Source: Pontibacter silvestris (GTDB lineage Bacteria > Bacteroidota > Bacteroidia > Cytophagales > Hymenobacteraceae). Taken from it: a stretch of 64,000 bases of DNA. Within the stretch, counting starts at the first letter, position 1. Each line of letters begins with the position of its first letter. Position numbers and translations under genes: made by a program. Location: positions 114,151 through 178,150 of the forward strand of contig NZ_JAJJWI010000001.1 of the NCBI RefSeq assembly GCF_020907275.1, written 5' to 3'. Positions 35,736 to 45,036 of this stretch are shown here, piece by piece. The notes under the pieces were generated by a model. It saw only the letters and a list, made by a program, of their open reading frames with translations. It did no database searches and was not told the origin of the DNA.

Positions 35736-38700
35736 TTAACTAGTTATTATATCCTTGTATGAATTCCGGTAGTTTTCGTATTGTTCCAGTAACAAAGAGA
35801 ATTTTTCCTTAACATTCTCTAACTGGTCTTGCTTGATATCGTGTTCCAGCTGCTTGGCAAGTTCAGCTAATTGATTAATGCCTAAAGTAAATCCAGTCCC
35901 CTTTAATTGATGCAATGTACTCAAAATACTCTTGTAATGTTGTGCCTCAAGATCTTTTTTGGCCTCCTGGAGTAGCCCTGCAGCTTCCTCCTCAAATTCC
36001 ATGTACAGTTGCTTTGTAAATTCTTCGCCGCCAATCATCTTAAGCTGTTCCAGAACATTCTCATCTATAATGGGTTGCAAATTATCCTTTGGCTGAGTTT
36101 CTTCTGCTACAACTTCTTCGGTGCTTTGCTTACTCCAACTCTTGTTTTCCCATTTGCTAATCATAGAATGGAGGTCGGTGCTTCTGACAGGCTTAGAAAC
36201 ATAGTCATCCATACCCTGATTCATGAATTTACTGGCATCGTCTTTCATAGAATATGCTGTCATGGCAATAATAGGAGGGCAGTTTGTTCCTAATCTTTCT
36301 TTAATGTGCCCTGTTGCTGTTACACCATCCATCTCTGGCATCTGGATATCCATGAATATAATGTTATAGTCCTTTGTACAGGCTTTTTCTATGGCTTCAT
36401 ACCCATTAGATGCAACATCTGTTATACAGCCTAAGCGCTCCAGTAGTTTCTGTGCTACTTTCTGGTTTATCTGGTTATCATCAACCAACAAAATGGTAGG
36501 GTGGCTTTCCAATGCCTCTACTTCTTCTCTGGACTGTTGTTGATGCTGAATCTGACTTTCTATTTCATCAGGTGTGGCTTTTCGGGCTACTATATCAAAC
36601 CAGAAAGTACTGCCTGTCTCTGGTGCCGATTCTACACCAATGTCGCCGCCTAGTAAATTTGACAGTTGCTTGGATATAGCTAAGCCCAAGCCTGTTCCTC
36701 CAAAGGTTTTGGTAGATGAATTATCCAGTTGAGTAAAGTCAGTGAACAACAGTTCCTGGTCTTCAGGGCTAATACCTATGCCTGAGTCATTAACTCTGAT
36801 ATGTAACTGGTAATAATCATTATCTATTTTAACACTGCTTACACTTATACCAACTGCTCCACTATTAGTAAACTTAATGGCATTAGAAGTCAGGTTAGAA
36901 AGTATCTGGAGCAACCTTGTCTCATCTGTATAGATGTATTGGGGTGTATCTGGAGAGATCTGGTAGGTAAACTGCAGGTCTTTCTGTTGCGCTCTGTTTA
37001 TGAACAGTGAGTGTATTTTTTCAAGTGTTTCATGAACATCAACACTGTTTTCATGCAGTACCAGCTTGCCTGCCTGTATTTTAGATAAGTCCAAGATATC
37101 ATTCAGAATAGCTAACAAGGCATCTGAAGATTTACGTAATGTCTCAATATACTCACTCTGCTCCGGATCAGTGTTTACCTGATTCAGAAGATCAATCATG
37201 CCAATAATGCCATTCATAGGCGTGCGCAGTTCGTGGCTCATGTTTGCCAGGAACTGCGTTTTAACCTTAAGTAGGTTTTCAGCTTCCTCTTTCGCTTTAA
37301 GTAAGGCAACCTGTGTTCGCTTTAGCTCAGACACATCACGGATTACTCCCTCCATGCCAGTTGGTGTACCATTTTCATCTGTAATAAGGCGGGAGTCCAG
37401 TATAACAGTTTTAGGAGTCTGGTCTTTGCAAAGCACTTCAACTTCTACGTCCCTCATAATTTTTTTAGTCAGGACACTCTCTTTTATCCCCTCCAGGTCT
37501 TTTGGATTAACATATAAGTTAGCTGTAGGTTTGCCAATTACTTCTTCTTCACGGTAGCCAAGCAGGTGATGAACGGACGGGCTGACAAGCTCTAAAGTAC
37601 CATCAATTGAAATACGATAATAAACATCCTGGAATGATTCGAATATGTGACGGAACTTTTCCTCACTATGTACCAAAGCAAGTTGAGATTCCTTTTTATC
37701 CGTAATGTCAAGTGCTATACCTGAAATTTCATCAAAAGAACCATCTTCCAGAAAGATAGGGTTTAAGTACACTTCTCTCCAGCCTTTCTGGTATTGCAGG
37801 GACACTTCAAAATGTTGTGGTACGCCTTCGAATGCTTTTTCGTAATAACCTTTCCAGAACTCATAAGAATTTTCATGTAGCGGTATGATGTCCTTATGGT
37901 TAAGAGGAGTGTATAACTCTAATTCCTCTCCTGTTCTTGCTTCAAAATCATTGGCAAAGTTTCTGTTGAAAGAGGTCAGTTCAAAATTGCGGTTCAGTGA
38001 CCACATGTGGTGTGTACCACTCTCGAAAATTGCTTTGAGCCTGGCGTTTTGGTTATTTATCTGCTCTTCGTTTCGCTTACGTTCAATGGCAAGAGCTACC
38101 TGGTTTGAAATAAAGTGTAATATCTCAATATCTGTGTTTACATAAGCTTCAGGGTTCTGATAATCCTGAAGTGCTATAACACCGATAATTCGATCGCCGA
38201 TGGCTAATGGAGAGCAAAGCAACACTTCAGGTATAGTACCGAAAAGATTCAGGTTTTCCTGTTCTGCCAGCTCCAGCAGTTCTTGTTTTTGTATGTAAAG
38301 CGGTTTCCCTGTTTCTATTATGTATTCAGAGAGCCCAGAAGAGAATGGCCGTCGTTTCTGTACTTTATCAGCTTTATCTACAAACTGGTCTACCAGATAG
38401 ACAAAATTCAGAAACTTATGTTCCTGGTCGCAAAGTGCAATGTAGATGTTGCGTGTCTCAATAATCTTACTGAGCTCACGGTGAATGGCGCTATAAAGGG
38501 AGTTTAAGTCCTTACTGCTGATAGCCAGGTTAGCTATACTATAATAAACTTTCTGCAGCCGTTCTGCCTTAATGCGGTCTGTAATATCGTGCAGAATGGC
38601 ACGTGTAGCAACCGGGCGGCCATCTTGCCAGCTACAGGTAATACTCCCTATAAGGTGAACTGGTTTTCCGGCTTTTGTAAGGAAAACGGTTTCTATTTTA

Positions 38701-40973
38701 TTTACATTCTCACCTTTATACAAATTACGCAACTGGTAAATCAGCTTAGCTTTGTAGTAAGGGTGTACTATCTCGTTTAGCGTTAACGACTCTATATCGT
38801 GGTCGCTATAGCCAAGCCTGTCTTTCCAGGCTTTATTTACAAATATAAATTTATTGTCAGCAGAGATGTTCTGAATCAGGTCGTGCGCATTATCAAAAAG
38901 GTCCTGAAGACGAATTTTATTGTCTTTCAAAGCCTCCATCGCAATACGTTTGTCGGTCATGTCTTTACCGACAACGGTAAGTCCTCTCACTTCTCCATCC
39001 GGCCCAAACTCCAGCATGCTGTTCCAGCGGATAGTTTTCAGTTTACCGGATTTTGTTAATATATCGCGTTCGTAGTAGTTACTTAAATGCTTGGTTTCAA
39101 GAATATTGAAGAAATCTTTCCGGCGTTGTTCTCTGTCTGTGTCAGATACCAATACATCATAAAAGCTTTTCCCGATAACTTCTTCTCTGGAGTATTCAAT
39201 GTATTTCAGAAAATAATCATTGGCAAAGGCTAAGTTTCCTTTTGTATCTAAGCTGTAATAAATAAGGTTTACTTTCTCTAAAAAGCTACGGAACTGAGCC
39301 ATAGACTCACGAGATATTTCATCCCTTTTCTTTGCCGCCTCAGCTAATTTCTGCTGTGTGATATCTCGCTTGAAGACCTGTATATAATACTTGCCGTCAA
39401 TAATAAGTCTGTTGGCATTTATTTCAGAGAAGAAGGTACTACCATCTTTTCGTACGTTCAGCCACTCAAACAAGGCAGGCTTGCCTGTGGCTAATACTTC
39501 TTCCATAATAAGGGCTGTCTTTTCGGAAGACTTCATTCCATCTGGCTGAAACTCCGGCGAAAATTGTGTAGGAGAGTGTCCAATCAGCTCCTCACGTGTA
39601 CAGCCAAAGAAATTGGTAGCTTTGCTATTGCACTCGACAACTACACCGTTATAAAATAGCAGAATGGCATCATAAGAAGCTTCAAAAAGAAACTTATACC
39701 TGTTTTCGGTAAGGGTAAGTTGTTGTTGTAACTGATGGCGTACAATATAATTTCCGATGGTACTGCCAACAAAAGCAAGTAAGGAAAGAAATGATTTTGT
39801 TGCACTTGTTTCATCGCCTGGCCAGAACAGGATAAGGGCTAGAAGCTCCTGGTCAGTTGCGACTGGAACGACTATGATTTTCTCCTGTATTTGCTCTTGT
39901 AGAGCCAGACGCAGTTTATTCAGCGATTTGCGTTTATCAGGTGCAAGAAGTGTAGCTACTAATTCAGAATCAATACTTATTTCTGCTGGAAGAGCTGAAT
40001 TGTTGGTGCTTACAACAGTACATAAAAGAGAAGCCTTACTCTCTGAACTTTGGTAAGTATAAACGCAGCCATCGGTCATGTTGCTCTTTTCCAGGAGCTG
40101 TTCTAATGTGTATTTTAATACATTCTCTTGGCTGTCATAAGAGGATAGCTTTGTTATGAGTTGGTTAACAAATTCTAACTGGTGATTACGGAAGCGTATT
40201 TCCTGTTCAGTACCGGCAACTTTAAGAAGATTTTTTACAGCACCTAATATTACTTCCTGTCCTTTGAAGTTTCCTTTTTGCAGGGCTACTTCTATCGGAA
40301 GCAGCTCCTGGTTTTTCTCTTGCAACCACCACTCAAACTTACGGGGTTCGCCAGCAAGTACTTGTTGCAACTGGCCTTTTAGCGCAACACGCTCAAACAG
40401 GTTAAGGTTAAATCCCTGGAATATAGACTGGCCCATCAGCTGATCCTTTTCCTTATTTACAAGGGACAGGGCTGCATGATTCGCGTCAATAAAATTGCCG
40501 TTGCTGTTAAGTATAAATAGTGGCTCGGAATTGTTTTCGAACACACTATAGTAGTTTTCACTATCTAAAGGTGAAAATGTAGATGCCTGGCCTGCCTCTG
40601 AAACCTCTACGCATATAAAGGTTTCATTCTGATATTGAACCAGTTTAAAAATGTATTGTAGGTAATTGAATGAGGAGTTTTTATCTGTTTTCAGGTAACC
40701 GCTAATTTTCTTTTGAGCTTGCAGATCAGCCATCTGTTGTTCAAATGTTTCTTTAGAGACATTTAGTAGCTCCTGAAGATGGTTAATGGAAGTAAAATTT
40801 ATACCGGAAGGCTCAATATTTAGGGTTTGAGCATCAGCAGCCAGCACTCGCCCGTCTGGCAAGGCTATAAGTAAACCTTGAGTTGGTTGGGCCAGTTGAG
40901 CCAACAGGTTAAGTAATAATTCAGCCTGCAGTTTTAGTTGCTCAGTTGGTTGCCAGTTTGTAGTATTTGGCAT
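35736..40973 (-). CDS. Giant cytoplasmic hybrid histidine kinase with multiple PAS/GAF, receiver and HPt domains
   Basis: A 1745-residue sensor without membrane segments. Approximate order: a divergent PAS-like N-terminus (1-125), PAS (135-250), GAF (265-415), PAS (425-545), PAS (560-680), PAS (690-800), GAF (810-960), PAS (975-1090), PAS (1095-1215), HisKA with FLANMSHELRTPMNG (about 1245), HATPase with NLTSNAIKFT, NDSGIGI and GGTGLGLAISKQL, a receiver with LLVDDNQINQ and FMDIQMPEMDG, and a C-terminal HPt with LHQLKGTGFTLG. It can thus carry out a full His-Asp-His relay within one chain. It starts a five-gene operon with a CheY-like protein, a small unknown, a PhnP-like hydrolase and RqcH. 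Ligands of the sensor domains cannot be read from the sequence. Confidence 0.93.
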   Translation of the reverse strand: MPNTTNWQPTEQLKLQAELLLNLLAQLAQPTQGLLIALPDGRVLAADAQTLNIEPSGINFTSINHLQELLNVSKETFEQQMADLQAQKKISGYLKTDKNSSFNYLQYIFKLVQYQNETFICVEVSEAGQASTFSPLDSENYYSVFENNSEPLFILNSNGNFIDANHAALSLVNKEKDQLMGQSIFQGFNLNLFERVALKGQLQQVLAGEPRKFEWWLQEKNQELLPIEVALQKGNFKGQEVILGAVKNLLKVAGTEQEIRFRNHQLEFVNQLITKLSSYDSQENVLKYTLEQLLEKSNMTDGCVYTYQSSESKASLLCTVVSTNNSALPAEISIDSELVATLLAPDKRKSLNKLRLALQEQIQEKIIVVPVATDQELLALILFWPGDETSATKSFLSLLAFVGSTIGNYIVRHQLQQQLTLTENRYKFLFEASYDAILLFYNGVVVECNSKATNFFGCTREELIGHSPTQFSPEFQPDGMKSSEKTALIMEEVLATGKPALFEWLNVRKDGSTFFSEINANRLIIDGKYYIQVFKRDITQQKLAEAAKKRDEISRESMAQFRSFLEKVNLIYYSLDTKGNLAFANDYFLKYIEYSREEVIGKSFYDVLVSDTDREQRRKDFFNILETKHLSNYYERDILTKSGKLKTIRWNSMLEFGPDGEVRGLTVVGKDMTDKRIAMEALKDNKIRLQDLFDNAHDLIQNISADNKFIFVNKAWKDRLGYSDHDIESLTLNEIVHPYYKAKLIYQLRNLYKGENVNKIETVFLTKAGKPVHLIGSITCSWQDGRPVATRAILHDITDRIKAERLQKVYYSIANLAISSKDLNSLYSAIHRELSKIIETRNIYIALCDQEHKFLNFVYLVDQFVDKADKVQKRRPFSSGLSEYIIETGKPLYIQKQELLELAEQENLNLFGTIPEVLLCSPLAIGDRIIGVIALQDYQNPEAYVNTDIEILHFISNQVALAIERKRNEEQINNQNARLKAIFESGTHHMWSLNRNFELTSFNRNFANDFEARTGEELELYTPLNHKDIIPLHENSYEFWKGYYEKAFEGVPQHFEVSLQYQKGWREVYLNPIFLEDGSFDEISGIALDITDKKESQLALVHSEEKFRHIFESFQDVYYRISIDGTLELVSPSVHHLLGYREEEVIGKPTANLYVNPKDLEGIKESVLTKKIMRDVEVEVLCKDQTPKTVILDSRLITDENGTPTGMEGVIRDVSELKRTQVALLKAKEEAENLLKVKTQFLANMSHELRTPMNGIIGMIDLLNQVNTDPEQSEYIETLRKSSDALLAILNDILDLSKIQAGKLVLHENSVDVHETLEKIHSLFINRAQQKDLQFTYQISPDTPQYIYTDETRLLQILSNLTSNAIKFTNSGAVGISVSSVKIDNDYYQLHIRVNDSGIGISPEDQELLFTDFTQLDNSSTKTFGGTGLGLAISKQLSNLLGGDIGVESAPETGSTFWFDIVARKATPDEIESQIQHQQQSREEVEALESHPTILLVDDNQINQKVAQKLLERLGCITDVASNGYEAIEKACTKDYNIIFMDIQMPEMDGVTATGHIKERLGTNCPPIIAMTAYSMKDDASKFMNQGMDDYVSKPVRSTDLHSMISKWENKSWSKQSTEEVVAEETQPKDNLQPIIDENVLEQLKMIGGEEFTKQLYMEFEEEAAGLLQEAKKDLEAQHYKSILSTLHQLKGTGFTLGINQLAELAKQLEHDIKQDQLENVKEKFSLLLEQYENYRNSYKDIITS

Positions 40974-41231
40974 TATGTTTATAAACTTAAGTATTTAATC
41001 AGGATTAAGACTGTTGCAACTCAATCCTATGCAAACAAACGGCATTTAAGCGATAAATTAGCAAAAAAATACATCATTGACTACTTTCTAAAACCTGATA
41101 AACAATATTATGATGTGGTTGGTGCAGCTTATGCTAAGCTTTTATCAGAAATAATGCTAAAGTATAGAGTGTGAGCGCGAAAGGAGTCAATTGTTATTTG
41201 TTTATGAAGAGTAGAGTGTATAGACTATATC

Positions 41232-42149
41232 ATGGCAGAGGGTAAAAATGACAAACATCTGATTGTAGTTGCAGGGCCTACGGCTGTTGGTAAAACAGCC
41301 CTGTGTGTACGACTGGCAAAGCATTATAACACCGAAATTATCTCTGCAGATTCGAGGCAGTTTTTTCAGGAAATGACCATCGGTACTGCAAAGCCCGATT
41401 TTGAGGAACAGATGGGGGTGGTGCATCATTTTGTAGATTCTCATAGTATTGCGGAAGAATATAATGCAGGAGCTTTTGAGCAGGATGTGCTGGCGTTGTT
41501 ACAGAGGCTTTTTCAGGAGAAGGACGTGGTTGTGCTTACGGGTGGGTCAGGCTTGTACATAAGAGCTGTTACAGATGGTATGGATGAAATGCCTGAAACA
41601 AGCTTAATGATACGGGAGCAGCTCAGTGATGTACTGGAAAAACAGGGGCTTCAGCCTTTACTGGAGCAGTTAAAAGAGCTGGATCCTGTGTATTATCAAC
41701 AGGTAGACAAAGCTAACTCACAGCGCGTAATACGTGCTTTAGAAGTATGCCTGAGTAGCGGACAGCCTTATTCATCGTTCCGGAGAAGTGAAAAGCAGGA
41801 ACGGTCTTTTAACATTATCAAAATTGGGCTAAACAGGGAGCGCTCAGAACTGTACAGCCGCATCGACAGCAGAATAGATATTATGCTGGAGCAGGGGCTA
41901 CTGCAAGAGGCTACAGCACTATATCCTTATAGAAGCCACAATGCATTGCAGACGGTGGGGTACAAAGAGATTTTCGATTTTCTGGAAGGAAAATATGGCT
42001 GGCCGGAAGCAGTGCGTTTGTTAAAGAGAAACAGCCGCCGCTATGCAAAACGTCAGTTAACCTGGTTTCATAAATACCCCGACTACACCTGGTTCCATCC
42101 AGACCAGTGGCAGGAGATTGTAAGGTATATTGATGAGAAGGTAAGTTAA
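41232..42149 (+). CDS. miaA: tRNA dimethylallyltransferase
   Basis: Transfers the dimethylallyl group to N6 of A37 in tRNAs that read codons starting with U. The 305-residue length is standard. The P-loop reads VAGPTAVGKT (about 13-22), followed by ISADSRQ with the catalytic Asp, GTAKPDFEEQ, and the VVLTGGSGLYIRAV and RVIRALEV motifs; QLTWFHKYP near the C-terminus is typical of MiaA. It appears to be monocistronic and converges on pfkA. Confidence 0.97.
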   Translation: MAEGKNDKHLIVVAGPTAVGKTALCVRLAKHYNTEIISADSRQFFQEMTIGTAKPDFEEQMGVVHHFVDSHSIAEEYNAGAFEQDVLALLQRLFQEKDVVVLTGGSGLYIRAVTDGMDEMPETSLMIREQLSDVLEKQGLQPLLEQLKELDPVYYQQVDKANSQRVIRALEVCLSSGQPYSSFRRSEKQERSFNIIKIGLNRERSELYSRIDSRIDIMLEQGLLQEATALYPYRSHNALQTVGYKEIFDFLEGKYGWPEAVRLLKRNSRRYAKRQLTWFHKYPDYTWFHPDQWQEIVRYIDEKVS

Positions 42150-42245
42150 CTGTGAATGAAAGAATATCTGAATAATTAACTACAGTTCAAATGAAACATT
42201 GTAATCAAATTCAGTATTCTATCATTCTGTTAACATTTAAAAAGC

Positions 42246-43217
42246 TTACACAGAAAGTACTTCAACCATCTGCAGTAATCGTGGGCTTATTAGTTTATCT
42301 TTAGTGATAGTGTCAATAAACGGAGTGTAAACCAGTTCAGAGTTAATGATACCGGCCATTTCGCATTTGCGACCTGCCAGCAAACCTTCCACACAAGCTA
42401 TACCTAACTGGCTTGCCAGCATACGGTCAGCGCCACTAGGGGAGCCGCCTCTCTGAACGTGGCCCAGCGTAGTAACACGGGCATCCATATTAGGAAGAGC
42501 TTCCTGTACCTTGGCAGCCACCACATTAGCATTTCCCGGTACTTCGCCTTCAGCTATAATAACAATAAAAGAAGTTTTAGAACGGTCGTAACCGGCTCGT
42601 AAAGCATTCACTACAGCTTCTATGGATGTAATTGCCTCCGGGATCATCACGATTTCTGCACCACCACCAATGGCACAAGGAATAGCAATATAACCTGAGT
42701 CGCGTCCCATTACTTCAATAAAGAACACACGCTCATGGCTGTCTGCTGTATCACGGATTTTGTCAATGGCATCTATAGCAGTATTCACGGCAGTATCGTA
42801 CCCAATGGTATAGTCTGTGCCATAAAGATCGTTGTCGATGGTGCCTGGGGCACCTACCGTAGGTATGCCGAACTCCTCGTAAAAGATGTTGGCACCTGTA
42901 AACGTACCATCGCCGCCTATGGCCACTAGCCCTTCAATACCATGCTTCTGCAGTTGCTCATAAGCCTTCTGACGTCCTTCCTTAGTTCTGAATTCTGTGC
43001 TTCGAGCAGACTTTAGTATGGTGCCGCCTTTCTGAATGATATTGCTAACTGATGATGACTCCATTTTGGTAATCTCTCCTTTGATCATACCATTGTAGCC
43101 ACGCTTTATGCCGTATACTTCCAGTCCATTATAAACAGCAGTACGTACAACCGCCCTGATACATGCATTCATGCCGGGAGCGTCGCCGCCTGAAGTAAAT
43201 ACGCCAATTTTTTTCAT
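42246..43217 (-). CDS. pfkA: ATP-dependent 6-phosphofructokinase
   Basis: Phosphorylates fructose 6-phosphate to fructose 1,6-bisphosphate, the committed step of glycolysis. At 323 residues it is the bacterial PfkA type. Motifs: FTSGGDAPGMN with the ATP-site Gly residues, AIGGDGTFTGA, the catalytic TIDNDLYGTDYTIGYDTA (where the DxD-type Asp is the base), EVMGRDSGY, and the allosteric/substrate Arg region LGHVQRGGSPSGADR. The Gly after GGDG supports ATP rather than PPi as phosphate donor. It is monocistronic, with about 340 bp upstream. Confidence 0.97.
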   Translation of the reverse strand: MKKIGVFTSGGDAPGMNACIRAVVRTAVYNGLEVYGIKRGYNGMIKGEITKMESSSVSNIIQKGGTILKSARSTEFRTKEGRQKAYEQLQKHGIEGLVAIGGDGTFTGANIFYEEFGIPTVGAPGTIDNDLYGTDYTIGYDTAVNTAIDAIDKIRDTADSHERVFFIEVMGRDSGYIAIPCAIGGGAEIVMIPEAITSIEAVVNALRAGYDRSKTSFIVIIAEGEVPGNANVVAAKVQEALPNMDARVTTLGHVQRGGSPSGADRMLASQLGIACVEGLLAGRKCEMAGIINSELVYTPFIDTITKDKLISPRLLQMVEVLSV

Positions 43218-43556
43218 GGTTGTATAATTTTTTTCTTAATTAGAATTTTGAAGCTCTGCGATCGTTGTTTTGTTAAGCGATTAAGCAGTGCAAAGTTTAG
43301 AATATTTTATTTATAGGACAAGTCGTTACCATAATATCATAGGTCGGTACATGTTTTTAACGGCAAATCAAAAAAATAAATAAAAGCATGCCCCATAAAT
43401 ACAAAGAACCGTATTAAAAATTAATGCCTGAGGGTGTCTTATAAGTGCAGCCGATAGTGTCACCCTGGATAAAGTTATGAGAACAACGCATCCCTTTGCT
43501 AAAAGCAACAAACAAGAAACAGCTAATTAATAACATTTAAATAACAGAGGCAACGT
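43218..43556. other. Divergent intergenic region (pfkA / TerB-like)
   Basis: About 339 bp, no gene. For leftward pfkA, TTG-N19-TAAACTTTG can be read near 43275-43310, one base longer than the consensus spacing in the -7 box. Nothing convincing is seen for the rightward gene. Confidence 0.35.
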
Positions 43557-43985
43557 ATGTTTAGTTTTTTTGAAAGTGAAGAAACAAAAAAATTAAGAAG
43601 TCACATTACTAACCTTGGCGCTTTGGCCAAGATAGATGGCCACGTAGATCCTACTGAGATGAACTATATTATCTCTATTGGTAAAAAACACGGCATGAAA
43701 GCGGATGAGGTTCGTAATCTGATTTCCAATACCAGCAAGAGCATGCCTCACTTACCTACTAATGACTCAGAGCGCTTTGACCAGATTTATGATCTGGTGG
43801 AAATGATGCTTGCTGATGGCATTGTAGATGAAAGTGAGATGGAGTTCTGCATCAACATGGCTTCTAAACTTGGGTTTAAAGAGACTGTTGTAGGCGTGCT
43901 GGTGCGGAAGATTTCTATCGGAGTGAAAGATGGGCTAGCGCGTGAGCTTATAAAACAAGATGCTGAAGACTTCCTGGACTGCTAG
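43557..43985 (+). CDS. TerB-like protein
   Basis: A 142-residue all-helical soluble protein of the TerB/DjlA N-terminal fold. Two acidic repeats are visible, each with the pattern LAKIDGHVDPTEMNYI and MLADGIVDESEMEFC, which in TerB bind metal ions. Genuine tellurite-resistance operons carry several ter genes; only this one is present, so a resistance role should not be assumed. The next gene (14 nt downstream) encodes a small membrane protein and is probably co-transcribed. Confidence 0.85.
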   Translation: MFSFFESEETKKLRSHITNLGALAKIDGHVDPTEMNYIISIGKKHGMKADEVRNLISNTSKSMPHLPTNDSERFDQIYDLVEMMLADGIVDESEMEFCINMASKLGFKETVVGVLVRKISIGVKDGLARELIKQDAEDFLDC

Positions 43986-43999
43986 AGAAAACGGTAATA

Positions 44000-44329
44000 A
44001 TGAGAAGCAGCATTTTAACTAACAAAGTTTTATATACTGTTTATGCCTGTTCTCTAATAGGCATAGCATTTCTATTCATACTGCGTAATAAATTTCTACT
44101 ACGCAGTATGAATAGAGGCCTGCCCATCGAATTTATTTTACGGTTTAGTATTTTCTGGTTCCTCAGTTTTACTGCAGCCCTGTTATTTTTTGGTATTTAC
44201 CTTTATCTAAACCGTTATCACCTGTCTGGTGTTGATAAAATATTTTGCAAGCGCTGCGTAAAAAGTATGTTTGTTATTGCTGTTTTAGGTGGAGTATTTA
44301 TAGTAACAGGTCTGTTTTACTTACAATAA
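44000..44329 (+). CDS. Small membrane protein of unknown function
   Basis: A 109-residue protein with three predicted membrane helices (about 9-27, 45-68 and 88-107). I recognise no family. It lies 14 nt after the TerB-like gene, suggesting a two-gene operon. Inside the reading frame there is a perfect 17-bp inverted repeat (44071-44087 and 44100-44116), unusual for coding sequence. Two Cys residues (ifCKRC) lie close together in the second loop. Confidence 0.7.
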   Translation: MRSSILTNKVLYTVYACSLIGIAFLFILRNKFLLRSMNRGLPIEFILRFSIFWFLSFTAALLFFGIYLYLNRYHLSGVDKIFCKRCVKSMFVIAVLGGVFIVTGLFYLQ

Positions 44330-44362
44330 ATACAGGTTTCCCTTTAACAGCTTTTGGCTTTC

Positions 44363-44998
44363 TTAGTCTTCAACATTATAAGTTGCAAACTGGCCGTTCT
44401 CGTATAAATACGTAGTAGTGTTGTTTTCTATACCAATTGCAACGGCATCGCGTGGTGATTCAATCTCGCCGCTTGTTTCTTCACTTTGTAACTGTGTTCC
44501 TTCATCAACTAAATAAATGTAATAAAGTGTTTTTAAGGTGCCTCTTTCATTGAAAAGAATATCCCGTTTTAGTTCATGAAGCGTCCAGGAACTGTCTGAG
44601 TCACTTACAGCTGCTGCTACTACCATATTATTATCCTGCTGTAGCTGTAGTGCATAATCCTGGTTATTGTCGCTGTTGAAGTCTCCACGTACCAGGGTAG
44701 GCCCTTGTTCATGATTGTCGGCATGTTGTTTAACTTCTTTGGTTAAAGTTGGCTCCCTGTAGTTAGGGTACTCCTCTGACAAAAGCTGAAGTACGGGTTG
44801 GGGTAGGGGTAATGTTGGGCTTGTGTCGTTCTCATCAGTTCTGACACCATCTTTTCTGGTGTCTACTATAGAGTCTAATGCCTGAGCCGGTGGCCCAACC
44901 TCTACCTGTTCGTCCTGGACTTCTTCATTTTTAGGAGAACAGGAAAAAGTTAATAACAGGGAGGCGAAAAGTATGTTAATTGATGCTTTCATCTTCAA
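44363..44998 (-). CDS. Lipoprotein of unknown function
   Basis: A 211-residue lipoprotein (TFSC lipobox, Cys at 20) with an acidic low-complexity linker to about residue 65. The segment LVRGDFNSDNNQDYALQLQQ resembles one blade of an FG-GAP/VCBS calcium-binding repeat, as in proteins that report on dissolved or stored components, but only one copy is seen. It follows the SLC13 permease gene after 38 nt on the same strand and may be co-transcribed. Function unknown. Confidence 0.75.
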   Translation of the reverse strand: MKMKASINILFASLLLTFSCSPKNEEVQDEQVEVGPPAQALDSIVDTRKDGVRTDENDTSPTLPLPQPVLQLLSEEYPNYREPTLTKEVKQHADNHEQGPTLVRGDFNSDNNQDYALQLQQDNNMVVAAAVSDSDSSWTLHELKRDILFNERGTLKTLYYIYLVDEGTQLQSEETSGEIESPRDAVAIGIENNTTTYLYENGQFATYNVED

Positions 44999-45036
44999 AG
45001 GTTTATTATATGGATACTGATGTTACAGGCAAGCTG

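Noticed and set aside
40938..41174. A 78-codon rightward frame at the 5-prime end of the giant kinase
   Set aside because: It begins inside the kinase gene, has no recognisable features and lacks conserved-looking composition.
42150..42245. A long imperfect repeat (AGAATATCTGAAT and ATTCAGTATTCT) between miaA and pfkA
   Set aside because: The pairing is interrupted and the loop exceeds 30 nt; weak evidence for a terminator.
43557..43985. A tellurite-resistance operon
   Set aside because: Only a TerB-like gene is present; no terA, terC, terD, terZ or related gene is nearby.
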